From the NCBI RefSeq assembly GCF_902364365.1, contig NZ_CABJDN010000008.1:300542-364541 (forward strand): a stretch of DNA of 64,000 nt, read 5' to 3'. Made by a program: the position numbers and the translations under genes. The notes below the pieces were generated by a model. The model made no database searches. It saw nothing but the letters and a program-made list of their open reading frames with translations, and had not been told where the DNA came from. Origin of the DNA: Bacteroides intestinalis. Its GTDB lineage: Bacteria; Bacteroidota; Bacteroidia; Bacteroidales; Bacteroidaceae. This document shows, piece by piece, positions 35,287 through 45,904 of this stretch. The stretch's first letter is position 1, and every line of letters begins with the position of its first letter.

Positions 35287-36264
35287 TTAATTTGAAAACG
35301 ATTTTATCGTTTTCATAATCCCATCAGCAGCACGAACTGGCATTTGTTCAATGCCAAGTGCTGCTTTAATCTTCTCATTACTAACCACGTAATTCTCTGT
35401 CAGTTTCCGTAGACGTTCAGTATTCAGCGGCAGATGAAGTAAAGTTCCTAAGCCTGCACAACCTTCCATCATCTTCCGGTTCATCTTCCAGATATGAGGT
35501 GTTTTACCCATAGCCTCACACATGAGAGCAATCAATTCATTTGTAGATAGAGCTTCATCATCACCCATATGATAAATGCCACTCGCAACATTCTTCGTCA
35601 GTAAACCTTCCACCACATAACATAAGTTATCAATCGAAGTGAATGAACGCTTATTTTCAAAATCTCCCAAAGGCCAGGGAATACCTTTCTTTACCACATT
35701 ATAAAGCAGATTCAGGTTTCCTTTATTGCCCGGTCCATGAATCATGCAAGGTCTCAATATATATACCTGCTTCCTATCATCATGCAGTTTTAATTTTTCA
35801 TTTTTATTTTTTAATTTATCGAGAATATAATTCTCTGCCGCTATCTTACTCTCCCCATAAGGTCCTATTGGAGTAGGTATCACATCCTCCCTCAACACAT
35901 CCCCTACTACACTATCGGCAGCAGCCTTCACTGAACTGAAGAATATGAACTTTTTAGCTGTAGATTCCAGAAAGAAATCAAAGATCTTCTGAGTCAGTCC
36001 TGTATTGATATCAAAATATACCTGTGCAACAGACTGGTTCTTTGTATCATGTGCTTTACCGGCCAGATGAATGATGGCATCAAATTGTGGCAAACGCTGC
36101 ATTGGAAAAGAAGTTGATTCAATATTTTCCCAAGCAAAAGTCTTTACTACTCCCTCCTTTTCAGGAGCGACGATATCAAGACCATAAAGAATATGACTTT
36201 TTTTTAAGGCAACAACTAGATTGGAGCCCACAAAACCGTGTATTCCTGTAATAAGTATATTCAT
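35287..36264 (-). CDS. NAD-dependent epimerase/reductase for nucleotide sugar
   Basis: 325 aa extended SDR. GIHGFVGSNLV is the NAD(P)-binding motif, FFSSVKAA and YGESKIAAE give the catalytic Ser and YxxxK. It is the typical partner placed before the WecA-like transferase in capsule and O-antigen loci (WbpV/WreQ-like 4-keto reductases or 4-epimerases). A reductase making the initiating QuiNAc- or FucNAc-type sugar is plausible, but the 4,6-dehydratase such a route needs is not in this locus. Confidence 0.75.
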   Translation of the reverse strand: MNILITGIHGFVGSNLVVALKKSHILYGLDIVAPEKEGVVKTFAWENIESTSFPMQRLPQFDAIIHLAGKAHDTKNQSVAQVYFDINTGLTQKIFDFFLESTAKKFIFFSSVKAAADSVVGDVLREDVIPTPIGPYGESKIAAENYILDKLKNKNEKLKLHDDRKQVYILRPCMIHGPGNKGNLNLLYNVVKKGIPWPLGDFENKRSFTSIDNLCYVVEGLLTKNVASGIYHMGDDEALSTNELIALMCEAMGKTPHIWKMNRKMMEGCAGLGTLLHLPLNTERLRKLTENYVVSNEKIKAALGIEQMPVRAADGIMKTIKSFSN

Positions 36265-36333
36265 GAGAATTATTTATTATGAAGCGGATTACAGAACATC
36301 TTATTTTCTATCTAGAAATATAATTAATAAGAA

Positions 36334-37455
36334 TTATCGATACAGTGAATGATAAATATCAAAAGTCTGTTGGACTACTTTATCTATAGAAAATTCCTTT
36401 TCTGCCAACAGACGAGAATTCACTCCAAACTCTTTTCTCTTCACATCATTATTTATCAATAATTCAATGGCGTCTGCTAAAGCTTCAATGTCTCTAGGCG
36501 GAACCAAATAGCCGTTATATTCTGATTTCACACATTCACGACAACCTGGTACATCAGTTGTAACTATCGGACGACCTACCGCACATGCCTCTATCAATGA
36601 CTTGGGTAGACCTTCTCGGTATGAAGGAAGAACTACAATATCACTATCTGTATATATAAAGAACATCTTGGACTGATACCCTATCCATTCTATATAATCA
36701 GTAACAAGAAGAGCCTTCAGCTTTTCTTCTCCCAAAACTGCAAGATTTTCTTTGTCACAATCACCCGCCAATATGAATTTTACCTTCCCCATGAATTTAC
36801 CTTGAAGAAGTTTAGCTGCACCAATGAACTCCATCACTCCCTTATCTAATAAGATTCTTGCAGGAAAGAGTATTTTCAATGGCACTCTGTCTGGAGCTTT
36901 AGAACAAACAAATTCATTCAAATTCACACCAGATCCCTTAATCAGAAAAATGTGAGATAAAGGAACCAAATCAAACTCTCTAATCATATTCACATCATCT
37001 GGATTCTGAAGAATAAAAGAGAAGTACTTGCTTTTAAATGTAATACGTATTAGAACCTTTATCAGTTTTTGTAGACCTCCATTGCGACCATTTATAAAAT
37101 TATATCCCAATCCACTTATGGCATTCACAACATTATGCTGTTTAGACAGCTTTGCTGCAACAGCTCCCAACAATGCCGCTTTCAAAGTAATATGATGGAT
37201 TATATTCGGTCTGTACTTTCTATAATTTCTATATAATAGAAGAATACATTTCAACTCATGGACAGGATTACTTCCAGAACGGTCAAAAGGAATATCTATA
37301 AAATGAATACCTTTTTCCTGTAAAAACTGTTTTTTTCCAGTATCTCGTGATAATAAATAAACGTCATAACCCTGCCGGATAGCATTTAAAGCAAGAGGTA
37401 AACGGTGGGAAATAAAGAACCAATCGACATTGGTAACAAAGAAAAGTCTTTTCAT
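36334..37455 (-). CDS. Glycosyltransferase family 4 (GT-B fold)
   Basis: 373 aa from the ATG at 37455. The frame is open 20 codons further into the upstream gene, but MKRLFFVTNVDWFFISHRLPLA is the family start. The C-terminal half has the GT4 pattern: FPARILLDKGV, then DIVVLPSYREGLPKSLIEACAVGRPIVTTDVPG with the conserved E-x7-E. It adds a sugar to the capsule repeat unit at the cytoplasmic membrane. The start lies 4 bp after the stop of the dehydrogenase. Confidence 0.88.
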   Translation of the reverse strand: MKRLFFVTNVDWFFISHRLPLALNAIRQGYDVYLLSRDTGKKQFLQEKGIHFIDIPFDRSGSNPVHELKCILLLYRNYRKYRPNIIHHITLKAALLGAVAAKLSKQHNVVNAISGLGYNFINGRNGGLQKLIKVLIRITFKSKYFSFILQNPDDVNMIREFDLVPLSHIFLIKGSGVNLNEFVCSKAPDRVPLKILFPARILLDKGVMEFIGAAKLLQGKFMGKVKFILAGDCDKENLAVLGEEKLKALLVTDYIEWIGYQSKMFFIYTDSDIVVLPSYREGLPKSLIEACAVGRPIVTTDVPGCRECVKSEYNGYLVPPRDIEALADAIELLINNDVKRKEFGVNSRLLAEKEFSIDKVVQQTFDIYHSLYR

Positions 37456-37459
37456 TTTA

Positions 37460-38725
37460 TCACAATCTGCCATCAACAGAATCTTTGGGCAAAAAACCTT
37501 TAACATCAAACACAACGGACTGCGTCTTTGATAACTCCTTTATATCAATTCCAGAAAATTTTTGATGAGCAACTGCTAAAACGATAGCATCAAATTTTTC
37601 TTTAGGTAATTCATTAATTACTTCAATTCCATACTCATGTTTTACTGCATTTAAATTTGCCCAAGGATCATAAACTGTTATATTCAGATTGTATTCCTTC
37701 AAAAACTTATAGATATCTATCACTTTCGTATTACGGACATCCGGACAATTTTCCTTGAAAGTAAAGCCAAGTATCAGTATATTGGAATCTAAAACCTGAA
37801 TCCCCTTCCTCAACATAAGTTTTACCACTTGACTGGCCACATATTCTCCCATACCGTCATTCATTCGCCGACCAGCCAATATGATTTCAGGGTTATAACT
37901 ATAGCTTTGTGCACACTGAGCCAGATAATAAGGATCTACACCGATACAATGCCCGCCAACCAGTCCTGGCTTGAAAGGAAGAAAATTCCATTTGGTACTT
38001 GCCGCTTCCAGTACATCCTGAGTGTCAATACCCATGCGGGTAAATATCTTGGACAGTTCATTAACAAAGGCTATATTGATATCCCGTTGGGAGTTCTCAA
38101 TGACCTTTGCAGCTTCTGCCACCTTCATCGTGGGAGCCAAATGCGTTCCCGCAGCTATTACAGAAGCATACACCTCGTTCACTTTCTTGCCAATTTCAAG
38201 AGTCGATCCGGAAGTCACCTTCTTAATCTTTTCTACCGTATGCAGTTTGTCACCCGGATTGATGCGTTCAGGAGAATAACCCGCAAAAAAATCTATATTG
38301 AATTTCAGGCCTGAAACTTTTTCCACTACCGGAATACATTCATCTTCCGTCACGCCCGGATATACAGTCGACTCATATACCACAATATCACCTTTAGAAA
38401 TCACTTTCCCCACAGTAGTGCTTGCACCATACAGAGGAGTCAGGTCAGGATTATGATTCGGGTCTACTGGCGTAGGAACTGCCACGACATAGAAATTGCA
38501 ATCACGTATATCTTCAATGTCAGCCGTACATTTAAAGCCATTGACAATAGCAGACTGTAACAATTCATCACTCACTTCAAGGGTAGCATCATGCCCTGCC
38601 ATCAAGGCATCCACACGAGCCTTATTCATGTCAAAACCTACTGTTTCATATTTAGTTGAGAACAAACGAGCCAAAGGAAGCCCTACGTAACCAAGACCGA
38701 TTACGGCAATTTTTACTGTATCCAT
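37460..38725 (-). CDS. UDP-N-acetylhexosamine 6-dehydrogenase (TviB/WbpA-like)
   Basis: 421 aa. The Rossmann motif GLGYVGLPLARLF is at the N-terminus, the catalytic Cys is in GGHCIGVDPYYL, and the LGFTFKENCPDVRNTKV motif is in the UDP-binding domain. It is closest in pattern to Vi-antigen TviB and WbpO/WbpA enzymes, which oxidise UDP-GlcNAc or UDP-GalNAc to the uronic acid with 2 NAD+. Paired with the TviC-like epimerase just upstream, it should supply UDP-GalNAcA or UDP-GlcNAcA to the capsule. Confidence 0.88.
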   Translation of the reverse strand: MDTVKIAVIGLGYVGLPLARLFSTKYETVGFDMNKARVDALMAGHDATLEVSDELLQSAIVNGFKCTADIEDIRDCNFYVVAVPTPVDPNHNPDLTPLYGASTTVGKVISKGDIVVYESTVYPGVTEDECIPVVEKVSGLKFNIDFFAGYSPERINPGDKLHTVEKIKKVTSGSTLEIGKKVNEVYASVIAAGTHLAPTMKVAEAAKVIENSQRDINIAFVNELSKIFTRMGIDTQDVLEAASTKWNFLPFKPGLVGGHCIGVDPYYLAQCAQSYSYNPEIILAGRRMNDGMGEYVASQVVKLMLRKGIQVLDSNILILGFTFKENCPDVRNTKVIDIYKFLKEYNLNITVYDPWANLNAVKHEYGIEVINELPKEKFDAIVLAVAHQKFSGIDIKELSKTQSVVFDVKGFLPKDSVDGRL

Positions 38726-38785
38726 AAGATTTTCAGTATTTATAAAGATTTTAGTATCAAAAAGAAGAGAAAAAGAAAGAATAGA

Positions 38786-39754
38786 TTAAATATTATGCCA
38801 ATACCATTTGACAGCTTCTTTCAACCCGTCACGCATACTATATTTCGGATTATAGCCAAGTAACTTTTTAGCTTTGTCAATGCAAGCCAAAGAATGAGGA
38901 ATGTCACCCAACCGGTTCGGGCCGTGAACAATCTCCACCTTGGCTATTTCCGGATCAAATTCACTCAAATATTCCTTCAAATAATCTACCAACTGATTCA
39001 ACGTGGTTCTTTCCCCAAAAGCTGTATTATAAACCTGATTAACTGCATTCGGATTAGTCGTTGTCATAGCTAACATATTCATTTGAATTACATTGTCGAT
39101 GTAAGTAAAATCACGACTATACTCACCATCACCATTAATCACAGGGCTTTCATGTGCCATCAGCTTTTTTACAAACAAAGGAATTACGGCAGCATAAGCA
39201 CCAAATGGATCCTGGGAACGACCAAATACATTAAAATAGCGTAAGCCAATACACTCCATTCCATAAGTACGAGCAAATACATCTGCATAAAGTTCATTTA
39301 CATATTTAGTTACTGCATAAGGAGATAAAGGTTTACCTATCACCTCTTCTACTTTTGGCAGTGATTTACTATCACCGTATGTAGATGAACTCGCCGCATA
39401 CATAAAACGTTTTATCTTAGCATCCCGGGCTGCCACTAACATATTCATGAAACCACCTATATTTACCTCATTTGTAGTAATAGGGTCCTTTATGGAACGA
39501 GGCACAGAACCTAAAGCAGCTTCATGAAGTACATAATCTACTCCTTCTACAGCTTTTTGACAATCACATAAATTGCGAATATCACCAACTATCAAATGAA
39601 ATGTAGTAGGGTATTGACTCAATAAAGGAAGAAGATTTTCAATCTTCCCAGTAGCGAAGTTGTCCAAACATACAACTTCATAATTATGGGCAAGCAAATA
39701 TTCACAAAGATTGGAGCCAATAAAACCAGCTCCTCCGGTAACTAAAACTTTCAT
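38786..39754 (-). CDS. UDP-GlcNAc(A) 4-epimerase (TviC/WbpP-like)
   Basis: 322 aa. [18 protein letters not shown] motif, [10 protein letters not shown], the YAVTKYVNE catalytic motif and the [22 protein letters not shown] motif characteristic of the TviC/WbpP group. It interconverts GlcNAc- and GalNAc-type UDP sugars, probably together with the TviB-like dehydrogenase 60 bp downstream. Confidence 0.88.
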   Translation of the reverse strand: MKVLVTGGAGFIGSNLCEYLLAHNYEVVCLDNFATGKIENLLPLLSQYPTTFHLIVGDIRNLCDCQKAVEGVDYVLHEAALGSVPRSIKDPITTNEVNIGGFMNMLVAARDAKIKRFMYAASSSTYGDSKSLPKVEEVIGKPLSPYAVTKYVNELYADVFARTYGMECIGLRYFNVFGRSQDPFGAYAAVIPLFVKKLMAHESPVINGDGEYSRDFTYIDNVIQMNMLAMTTTNPNAVNQVYNTAFGERTTLNQLVDYLKEYLSEFDPEIAKVEIVHGPNRLGDIPHSLACIDKAKKLLGYNPKYSMRDGLKEAVKWYWHNI

Positions 39755-39776
39755 ATTCTTAAAGATGTTATCAACA

Positions 39777-40880
39777 TTATTTCTTGATAGATAATTGTTC
39801 TACATATAAATTATAGTATTTCTCCATTATCACAGACATATCATGTTTATAAGCAAACTGTATAGATTTCGATGCCATTGAATAATAAAGATTAGAATCA
39901 TTCAATAGAGCAATAATTCTCTCTGCCAACACTGAAGAATTCTGATATGGAAAATAAATGGCTGCGTCCAACGCTACATCCTTAAGTCCTTCTACCTCAG
40001 AAGCAACAAATGGTTTTTGAGAAGCCATAGCCTCAAGCATAGCTATACTAAATCCTTCATGTTCAGAAGATAATACTATAATATCAGAAGCTTTTAAAAT
40101 TGATACAACATCTTGCCTTAAGCCCAAAAAATGAACTCTATCAGAAATTATATCATTCCTTGTTACATACTCCACTGCCGCATCAAAAAGGAGGCCATTT
40201 CCTACACAAACTACATGAACATTATTGGGAAGTAACATTAGTGAATCAAATAAAGTATAATAGTCCTTTCCTTTCACAAACCTTGCAACCATCGTAACAA
40301 GAGATACATTTTCTGATAAGGACAATTCCCTTTTTAAATCAAGTTGAGGAGAATCCAATATCTGTTTAACAAATATACCATTATTAATAACTACGATTTT
40401 GTTACTCTTAATAGCATTTCTTAAATTATTCTCTACTTGGGATGATATTGCAGCCACCATATTATAACGAGAATAAATAAATCTGTCTATCATCCGGAAT
40501 ATCCATTTAGTTCTTCGTTTATTTTTAGTAGAATGTTCTGTATATACTATAGTTGCATGAGGATTAAAAAGCATTTTAGCAATGGAAATATAGTAGAGAG
40601 CAGGAAACAAATGGACATGAATAATATCATAATCATCACACAAATATTCTTTAAGAGCAAATAAATTGCGAAACGATTTCAACCTATTTGAGAGACAGAA
40701 TGTATTAATCCCATACTTCTTTTTAATTTCTTCTACATATTCTCCATCGGATGGCTTTTGAATACTTAATATAGAGACTTCTATATTAGGATGACATGAT
40801 AATGCTATAGCTAAATCAAATACAACTTTCTCAGCTCCTCCTCCTCTTGAAAAATTATTAATTACTTGTAAAATTTTCAT
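39777..40880 (-). CDS. Glycosyltransferase family 4
   Basis: 367 aa GT-B enzyme. The N-terminal [17 protein letters not shown] is the acceptor-side glycine loop. The C-terminal [13 protein letters not shown] and [33 protein letters not shown] hold the sugar-nucleotide binding E-x7-E. It adds one sugar of the capsule unit, with unknown donor. It follows the TviC-like epimerase's upstream border by 22 bp, in the same operon. Confidence 0.88.
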   Translation of the reverse strand: MKILQVINNFSRGGGAEKVVFDLAIALSCHPNIEVSILSIQKPSDGEYVEEIKKKYGINTFCLSNRLKSFRNLFALKEYLCDDYDIIHVHLFPALYYISIAKMLFNPHATIVYTEHSTKNKRRTKWIFRMIDRFIYSRYNMVAAISSQVENNLRNAIKSNKIVVINNGIFVKQILDSPQLDLKRELSLSENVSLVTMVARFVKGKDYYTLFDSLMLLPNNVHVVCVGNGLLFDAAVEYVTRNDIISDRVHFLGLRQDVVSILKASDIIVLSSEHEGFSIAMLEAMASQKPFVASEVEGLKDVALDAAIYFPYQNSSVLAERIIALLNDSNLYYSMASKSIQFAYKHDMSVIMEKYYNLYVEQLSIKK

Positions 40881-40906
40881 CTACAGATTATTTAAAGAAA
40901 ACAAGA

Positions 40907-41644
40907 TTACTTCAACCCTCGCACCTTTCTATAGGTAAAATACATGAACGATAATAATTTACTGGATAAAGACTTACCTTTCACATTACACAAATCTATT
41001 TTATCAAAGGAATAAAAGAAATCTCTATTATTATAAATAAACTCATCAAACGTCTTTATATCAGTTTCACTCATCATATTGGGGTGAAAACAAAAAGTCC
41101 ATGTTCCTGCAAAAGGGATTGCTCTAAAATGTCCCAATTGACAAGGAATAATAATAAAATCATCTTTCCGATAAGCTTCGAAAGCAATCGTGTCACTAAT
41201 TATCCTAATATTACTTTCTTTCTTTAGCGCAATCAACGTATTATTATCAAAAGTATGACTTGGAGCAAAGAAATATTGAGGATCAATATGATTCTTTTTC
41301 ATTATATCAATCCCTCTTCTGATTTTTTCTCTTTGTTCATCCAAAGAGAGCCCTGCAAATTCTGAACGATTCCATAATGGATTAATTCCAGCAGCTGTAG
41401 AAGAATACACATGGTTGTAGCCATGCAAAGCAATAGCCCAACCTTTATTGCTCCAAGAGAACACTCTCTCCCAAAACGATGGGTCTTCAGCACCTATCAT
41501 CAATTTCTGGTCTTCACAAGAAGGAACAATTCCTACCAAAGGAGCAATATGATATTTATCCAAAATTTCCTCTATAACTCTCCACCTTGAAAAATTCATA
41601 GTAGGACAAGCATCATCCAATCGTATCAAATACTGCTTCATCAC
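40907..41644 (-). CDS. DUF2334-type polysaccharide deacetylase-like protein
   Basis: 245 aa. YLIRLDDACPTM near the start carries the Asp pair of the NodB-like fold, ALHGYNHVYSS the His-x3-His-like metal site, and FAPSHTFD a later motif. DUF2334 proteins resemble polysaccharide deacetylases, and few have a proven activity. No signal peptide, so a cytoplasmic role on precursors is implied. The start overlaps the stop of the beta-barrel gene by 4 bp. It is the last gene of a four-gene coupled cassette. Confidence 0.75.
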   Translation of the reverse strand: MMKQYLIRLDDACPTMNFSRWRVIEEILDKYHIAPLVGIVPSCEDQKLMIGAEDPSFWERVFSWSNKGWAIALHGYNHVYSSTAAGINPLWNRSEFAGLSLDEQREKIRRGIDIMKKNHIDPQYFFAPSHTFDNNTLIALKKESNIRIISDTIAFEAYRKDDFIIIPCQLGHFRAIPFAGTWTFCFHPNMMSETDIKTFDEFIYNNRDFFYSFDKIDLCNVKGKSLSSKLLSFMYFTYRKVRGLK

Positions 41645-42303
41645 ATTATAAAATCTAATCCGACAACTATTCTTGGATTCTCCTTGAGAAAATCATTTCC
41701 CCAAAAATAGAAGTTCCAATTTTTAATAGTATAATAAAAGCCTAATGCAAGATCTACATCTTGATTAAACTTCCAAGAATGGATTTCACCCAACATAGGA
41801 GTAATTCTATGCCCATTATTTAAAGATATCGAATAGCCCAAGTAAAAATATTGATCGATAGTATTTTTACTATCTTTATTAATTCTCCACCAAGTATTAC
41901 TACACCAAAAGAGTTTGCCATCTTTGGAAATTGTTCCATTTAAATACATTGCAGTTGTTATATAACTAAAATCCATATTCTCAGTTAGATCAAAGGTTGG
42001 CGTAGCTTGAAATCCTACATTAAAATACGAATTAATTTTGGTTCCATAACGAAGAAGTACACCAGCATAACTAGCTCCAGCATTACCTGTGTATAAATCA
42101 ACGCCAGTAGCAAATGAATTTCCTAATCCATATTGGAAAGACGTATAGGTTTCTTGTGCATTTTCTCCAGGTCTAAATTTCAATGAGGTGTAACCGTATA
42201 GTTTATTATCGCCAACGGTAGCAGCGAAATAAGGAACTTGTGCATAAACATCTATTATTAGGCTAAGACACATCGTGAATAAAGTAAAGAATTTATTTTT
42301 CAT
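41641..42303 (-). CDS. Putative outer membrane beta-barrel protein of the capsule locus
   Basis: 220 aa with a signal peptide (ends near VYAQ). The mature part has about ten amphipathic segments with alternating aromatic residues and ends in NPRIVVGLDFIM, an outer-membrane type terminal strand. No family recognised. It is overlapped by 4 bp at both ends by the ATP-grasp and DUF2334 genes. A barrel inside the sugar-assembly part of a Bacteroides capsule operon is unusual. Confidence 0.6.
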   Translation of the reverse strand: MKNKFFTLFTMCLSLIIDVYAQVPYFAATVGDNKLYGYTSLKFRPGENAQETYTSFQYGLGNSFATGVDLYTGNAGASYAGVLLRYGTKINSYFNVGFQATPTFDLTENMDFSYITTAMYLNGTISKDGKLFWCSNTWWRINKDSKNTIDQYFYLGYSISLNNGHRITPMLGEIHSWKFNQDVDLALGFYYTIKNWNFYFWGNDFLKENPRIVVGLDFIM

Positions 42304-43439
42304 AGGTGCAAACGATTTAAGACCTTACCCAACACACCATAATAAAAAGGAGCTTTATCTTTCTTGTTATATAGATATAGTACATCACATTTCTTGAGTT
42401 GCTTCATCCATTTAAAAAAACCAACCTGTTTAGTCAGTACCCCCTCTCTTAAATCACCCATTTCATTCATTGCGGTAAATGGTTGAGTCCGGACTTGCAC
42501 CGAATTATAATCGATGTGACCTTCCAAGGTAGCTTTTGCCCATTGATAAGGCAAATTTAATCCCGCAAATGTATAAGCATAACTCCAAGTAGAGTTACGA
42601 AAATTAACTTCCAAGAAAAAAAGATGGTCATTTTCATCAATCAAACATTCCAAAGAAAAAATGCCAGAATAGTGAGTTTTTTTCAAGATATTCTGTATTT
42701 TATTTTTCACTTCATCAGCATATGGTTTAATCCACATGTAGTGCCCATACCCTTTTGAAGTAAATCTAATATATTCCGATGTAAAAGGAGCCCATATTTC
42801 TGCTCCTTCATTAATACTGATACCATCCACACATAATTCATTCTTCTTAATGATGTATTCCTGTACCAGCAATTGGTTAGCTTTAATTATCTTATAAGCT
42901 TTTTTTAGTTCGCTTTCATCTCGACAAATAAATACATCATCCTTCCAAGCCCCTTCTGTGGATTTTATAACCTTAGTAAGTACAGGATATCTAAGCATTT
43001 TAGGCATTTCACCACGAGTTAAAACTTCTCCTCTTGGCTTATCAATTCCACATTCCTCAGCCACATTGCAAATATTCTCTTTATTCATATAATGAGAGAT
43101 AGCGCCTTGCTTTCCCCCATTAAAGAAATAAAATTTATCAATTAGTTCATTATAATGAAGATCTAAGAACATAGTTATATCATCATTGGCAGTAAGTACA
43201 AATGGTTTAAATTGTTCTTCTCCATACTCATGAAGCAATAAGTCATACCCTTCTTGTATAGTAGAAACCTGATGTAACTTCTGCACATATTTACAATGAT
43301 TGAATAAGGTAGGATGATCTGAATGCAGAATCACAATAGGTAAAATACCTTCTTCGCCTAAGCTACGAGCCATACCAAGTGGATTATAATGATCCACCAC
43401 AAACAAAATGAACTTATGATCTTTCAAATTACTTTTCAT
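42300..43439 (-). CDS. ATP-grasp family ligase
   Basis: 379 aa. The central ATP-grasp fold includes YPVLTKVIKSTEGAWKD (ATP-binding Lys and glycine loop), LLVQEYI, and FFLEVNFRNS with the metal-binding Glu and Asn. It resembles the carbamoyl-phosphate-synthase-like/PylC-like ATP-grasp proteins found in capsule loci. The family joins a carboxylate to an amine or thiol using ATP. Here it could attach an amino acid or similar group to a sugar. It overlaps the BCCT gene by 11 bp and the barrel gene by 4 bp. Confidence 0.78.
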   Translation of the reverse strand: MKSNLKDHKFILFVVDHYNPLGMARSLGEEGILPIVILHSDHPTLFNHCKYVQKLHQVSTIQEGYDLLLHEYGEEQFKPFVLTANDDITMFLDLHYNELIDKFYFFNGGKQGAISHYMNKENICNVAEECGIDKPRGEVLTRGEMPKMLRYPVLTKVIKSTEGAWKDDVFICRDESELKKAYKIIKANQLLVQEYIIKKNELCVDGISINEGAEIWAPFTSEYIRFTSKGYGHYMWIKPYADEVKNKIQNILKKTHYSGIFSLECLIDENDHLFFLEVNFRNSTWSYAYTFAGLNLPYQWAKATLEGHIDYNSVQVRTQPFTAMNEMGDLREGVLTKQVGFFKWMKQLKKCDVLYLYNKKDKAPFYYGVLGKVLNRLHL

Positions 43440-44898
43440 TATTTCCTACTATTTTAAAGAAATATATAGAACCTATTAAAACTAAAATTATTACCACAAA
43501 CCCTAACATGACAGATGCCGACTGAATTAAGGACAATCCTCCACACCAATAAAGTAGCATAGCTGATAAACATTGAACAATGCTCCAAAACATCTTTTCA
43601 TGTTGTGAAGGTTTTCCTGATTCTGACAAAAGAGTAGATACCACATACGATCCTGAATCGGACGAGGTAATAAAAAATAAGCAAATCATTATGAGTATTA
43701 ATAACGATAATATTTTGTAGAAAATAGGAGATGTAAGATGCTCTATGAAAATAAATACAGCAGTACTAATGTTAGAGTTCATCGACTGATAAGTCATTTC
43801 TTCAAAATTTAACCCTACTTTACTAAAGATTCCGAACCAAAGTATAGTAAATAAAGAAGGGACTAATACCACCCCCATTATAAACTGCCTGATAGTTCTG
43901 CCTCGTGAGATTTTTGCCACAAACACCGCCACAAACGCTGACCACGCAGAAAACCATAACCACGTAAAAATGGGATAATTGGCGTTCCATTCTTCTGTAG
44001 TAGAATCGAACATATTATTATAATCTAAAAAATTTATCATAAAATTACCTGTTCCTTCAGCAATATACTGAAGAAAGTCATATTGGTGTAAAACGAATAC
44101 TCCTAAACAAATCATGATAATCATCAAAATAGACACCATGACTATAGAGATATTTGATAACCATTTCACCCCTTTTTTCAAACCAGATGTAACCGACCAA
44201 GTAGCTATTACAGCAATGATTGATATCCATACATAGGGATTAAGGTTCGTATGAAACACATAATTCACCCCCCCCATTATTTGCGTTACACCAAGTCCTA
44301 ACGATGTTGTCAAGCCAGCAATAATACCAAGAGCCATTAATACATCAATACCCCTTTTTACCCATACATTTGTATGAATAGGCAATATGGAGCTTAACTT
44401 CAATCTTCTATTCTGATTATAATAGAGATAGGCTATTATTAAGCCTGATAAACCAAACTGAGCCCAACAATTTAAAGTCCAATTACTGATAGTTAATGCA
44501 TACGCAACAATTTCAGGTGCCCCCACCACATTTCCCACATATGGATTATTATGAAGATGTAATACAGACTCTTGATTATAAAATACTATACCTATACCAC
44601 AACCTGACATAAAAAGACAAGATAGCCACGAAAAGGTACTAAACTCCGGTTTTGCATTTTTTCCTCCCAAACGAATATTACCATATTTTGAACATGAAAA
44701 GTAGAGTAATACTATCAAGCAATATAAACAAAACAAATGAACTATCACCCTAAATTCCAAACAAGATCTGGACAATATTTTCTTATAAATCAACTCATCA
44801 TGAGGAAACAACAATAATAATACATAAATTATAAGTAAAGTAGAAAGTGCAATTAGTGCGCTTGGCTTGTTTCTAAAAAAAGATTTCACATCCTCCAT
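43429..44898 (-). CDS. BCCT family transporter (betaine/choline/carnitine type)
   Basis: 489 aa with about twelve transmembrane segments. BCCT signatures: SWLSCLFMSGCGIGIVFY (the first Gly-rich helix), FTWLWFSAWSAFVAVFVAKISRGRTIRQF (the conserved Trp-rich helix 8), and FFITSSDSGSYVV. Known members import quaternary amines such as glycine betaine, choline or carnitine. The Trp-box is partly altered (WLWFSAW instead of the usual YWAWW), so the substrate may differ. Its place within a capsule operon, overlapping an ATP-grasp gene, suggests it supplies a small zwitterionic or amine building block. Confidence 0.85.
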   Translation of the reverse strand: MEDVKSFFRNKPSALIALSTLLIIYVLLLLFPHDELIYKKILSRSCLEFRVIVHLFCLYCLIVLLYFSCSKYGNIRLGGKNAKPEFSTFSWLSCLFMSGCGIGIVFYNQESVLHLHNNPYVGNVVGAPEIVAYALTISNWTLNCWAQFGLSGLIIAYLYYNQNRRLKLSSILPIHTNVWVKRGIDVLMALGIIAGLTTSLGLGVTQIMGGVNYVFHTNLNPYVWISIIAVIATWSVTSGLKKGVKWLSNISIVMVSILMIIMICLGVFVLHQYDFLQYIAEGTGNFMINFLDYNNMFDSTTEEWNANYPIFTWLWFSAWSAFVAVFVAKISRGRTIRQFIMGVVLVPSLFTILWFGIFSKVGLNFEEMTYQSMNSNISTAVFIFIEHLTSPIFYKILSLLILIMICLFFITSSDSGSYVVSTLLSESGKPSQHEKMFWSIVQCLSAMLLYWCGGLSLIQSASVMLGFVVIILVLIGSIYFFKIVGNNEK

Positions 44899-44938
44899 GC
44901 TTCAATATTTTATTTAATTATATGCCTTTTATAGAGAA

Positions 44939-45904
44939 TTACCGTTCTAAATATTCTATTTTTCCTCTCATCTTTAAAAGATTAGGATGTACTGTAGTTC
45001 CCATGAAGTGAATATTGGCTTTATATGGAAGAACAAGAGCTGCTGTAGAAAATACGGTATAAACATCTGTAAATCTCACACCAAACAATGATAATAATTC
45101 CATCGGAATTTTCTTAGTGAAGATATAAGCTTTAGGAAATAAAGACGAATAATCCATGGTGTCGCGAGGATGTACTTTAATTACCAAGTTTTCCATATCA
45201 CAATCAGACAGCAATTGATTGTACAAGGAAATTTCCTCTTCTTTTTCTATAAGACCATCTTCCCACATTGGTTGAGTAAATAATACAGTTTTTTTTGATT
45301 TAATATCATCTAAATCAGATATTGAAAAATCAAATACATACTGAATAAGTTTCTTATAAGAATCTGTCAAACTATTCCATTTGTTTTCTATGGAAATAAT
45401 CTCCACTTTGTCTTTTATAGCAGTAGGTATTGGCATCAAACCAGTCAAACAGATTTTGTAAACATTAGGAGAAACACCACCACATCCATAAGCAGCAATG
45501 TTCCCCATAAGGAACTTTTTCAAAAAGAAAACTCTCCTATCAGAGGGTAATAGAGAATAATTACTGGCTCCATCTTCTATTAGGGTCATTTTATTTTCTC
45601 TCACTACACCTGAACTAAACAAATAGTTATCACTACCATAAATTCTACAATGCTTAATAAATGGCCAACGGAACATTGATGTCCAATACAACTGTATCCT
45701 AAAGAGCCATTTCATATAGCGCTTTTGAGGTATGTGAAAACAATGGGAATAAGACATTTTTTTTATTATGGAATAAGGAAGAGATTCAGACACAAAAAAG
45801 AATGTTTTTTTTAGATCTTCTTCTTTTACCAAAAGCATATATATCATTAATGAATATACAGTCTCTGCAAGGCAAACATGGGTAATCTCAATATTTTTTT
45901 TCAT
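44939..45904 (-). CDS. GT52-like glycosyltransferase, candidate sialyltransferase
   Basis: 321 aa. TLIEDGASNY matches the (D/E)-(D/E)-G motif and VIKVHPRD the His-Pro motif shared by bacterial sialyltransferase families GT52 and GT38, with a later Ser region (YTVFSTAALVLPY). These enzymes use CMP-sialic-acid-type donors. The nonulosonic acid synthase and cytidylyltransferase genes upstream supply exactly that donor class. Overlaps the GT2 gene by 4 bp. Confidence 0.75.
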   Translation of the reverse strand: MKKNIEITHVCLAETVYSLMIYMLLVKEEDLKKTFFFVSESLPYSIIKKMSYSHCFHIPQKRYMKWLFRIQLYWTSMFRWPFIKHCRIYGSDNYLFSSGVVRENKMTLIEDGASNYSLLPSDRRVFFLKKFLMGNIAAYGCGGVSPNVYKICLTGLMPIPTAIKDKVEIISIENKWNSLTDSYKKLIQYVFDFSISDLDDIKSKKTVLFTQPMWEDGLIEKEEEISLYNQLLSDCDMENLVIKVHPRDTMDYSSLFPKAYIFTKKIPMELLSLFGVRFTDVYTVFSTAALVLPYKANIHFMGTTVHPNLLKMRGKIEYLER

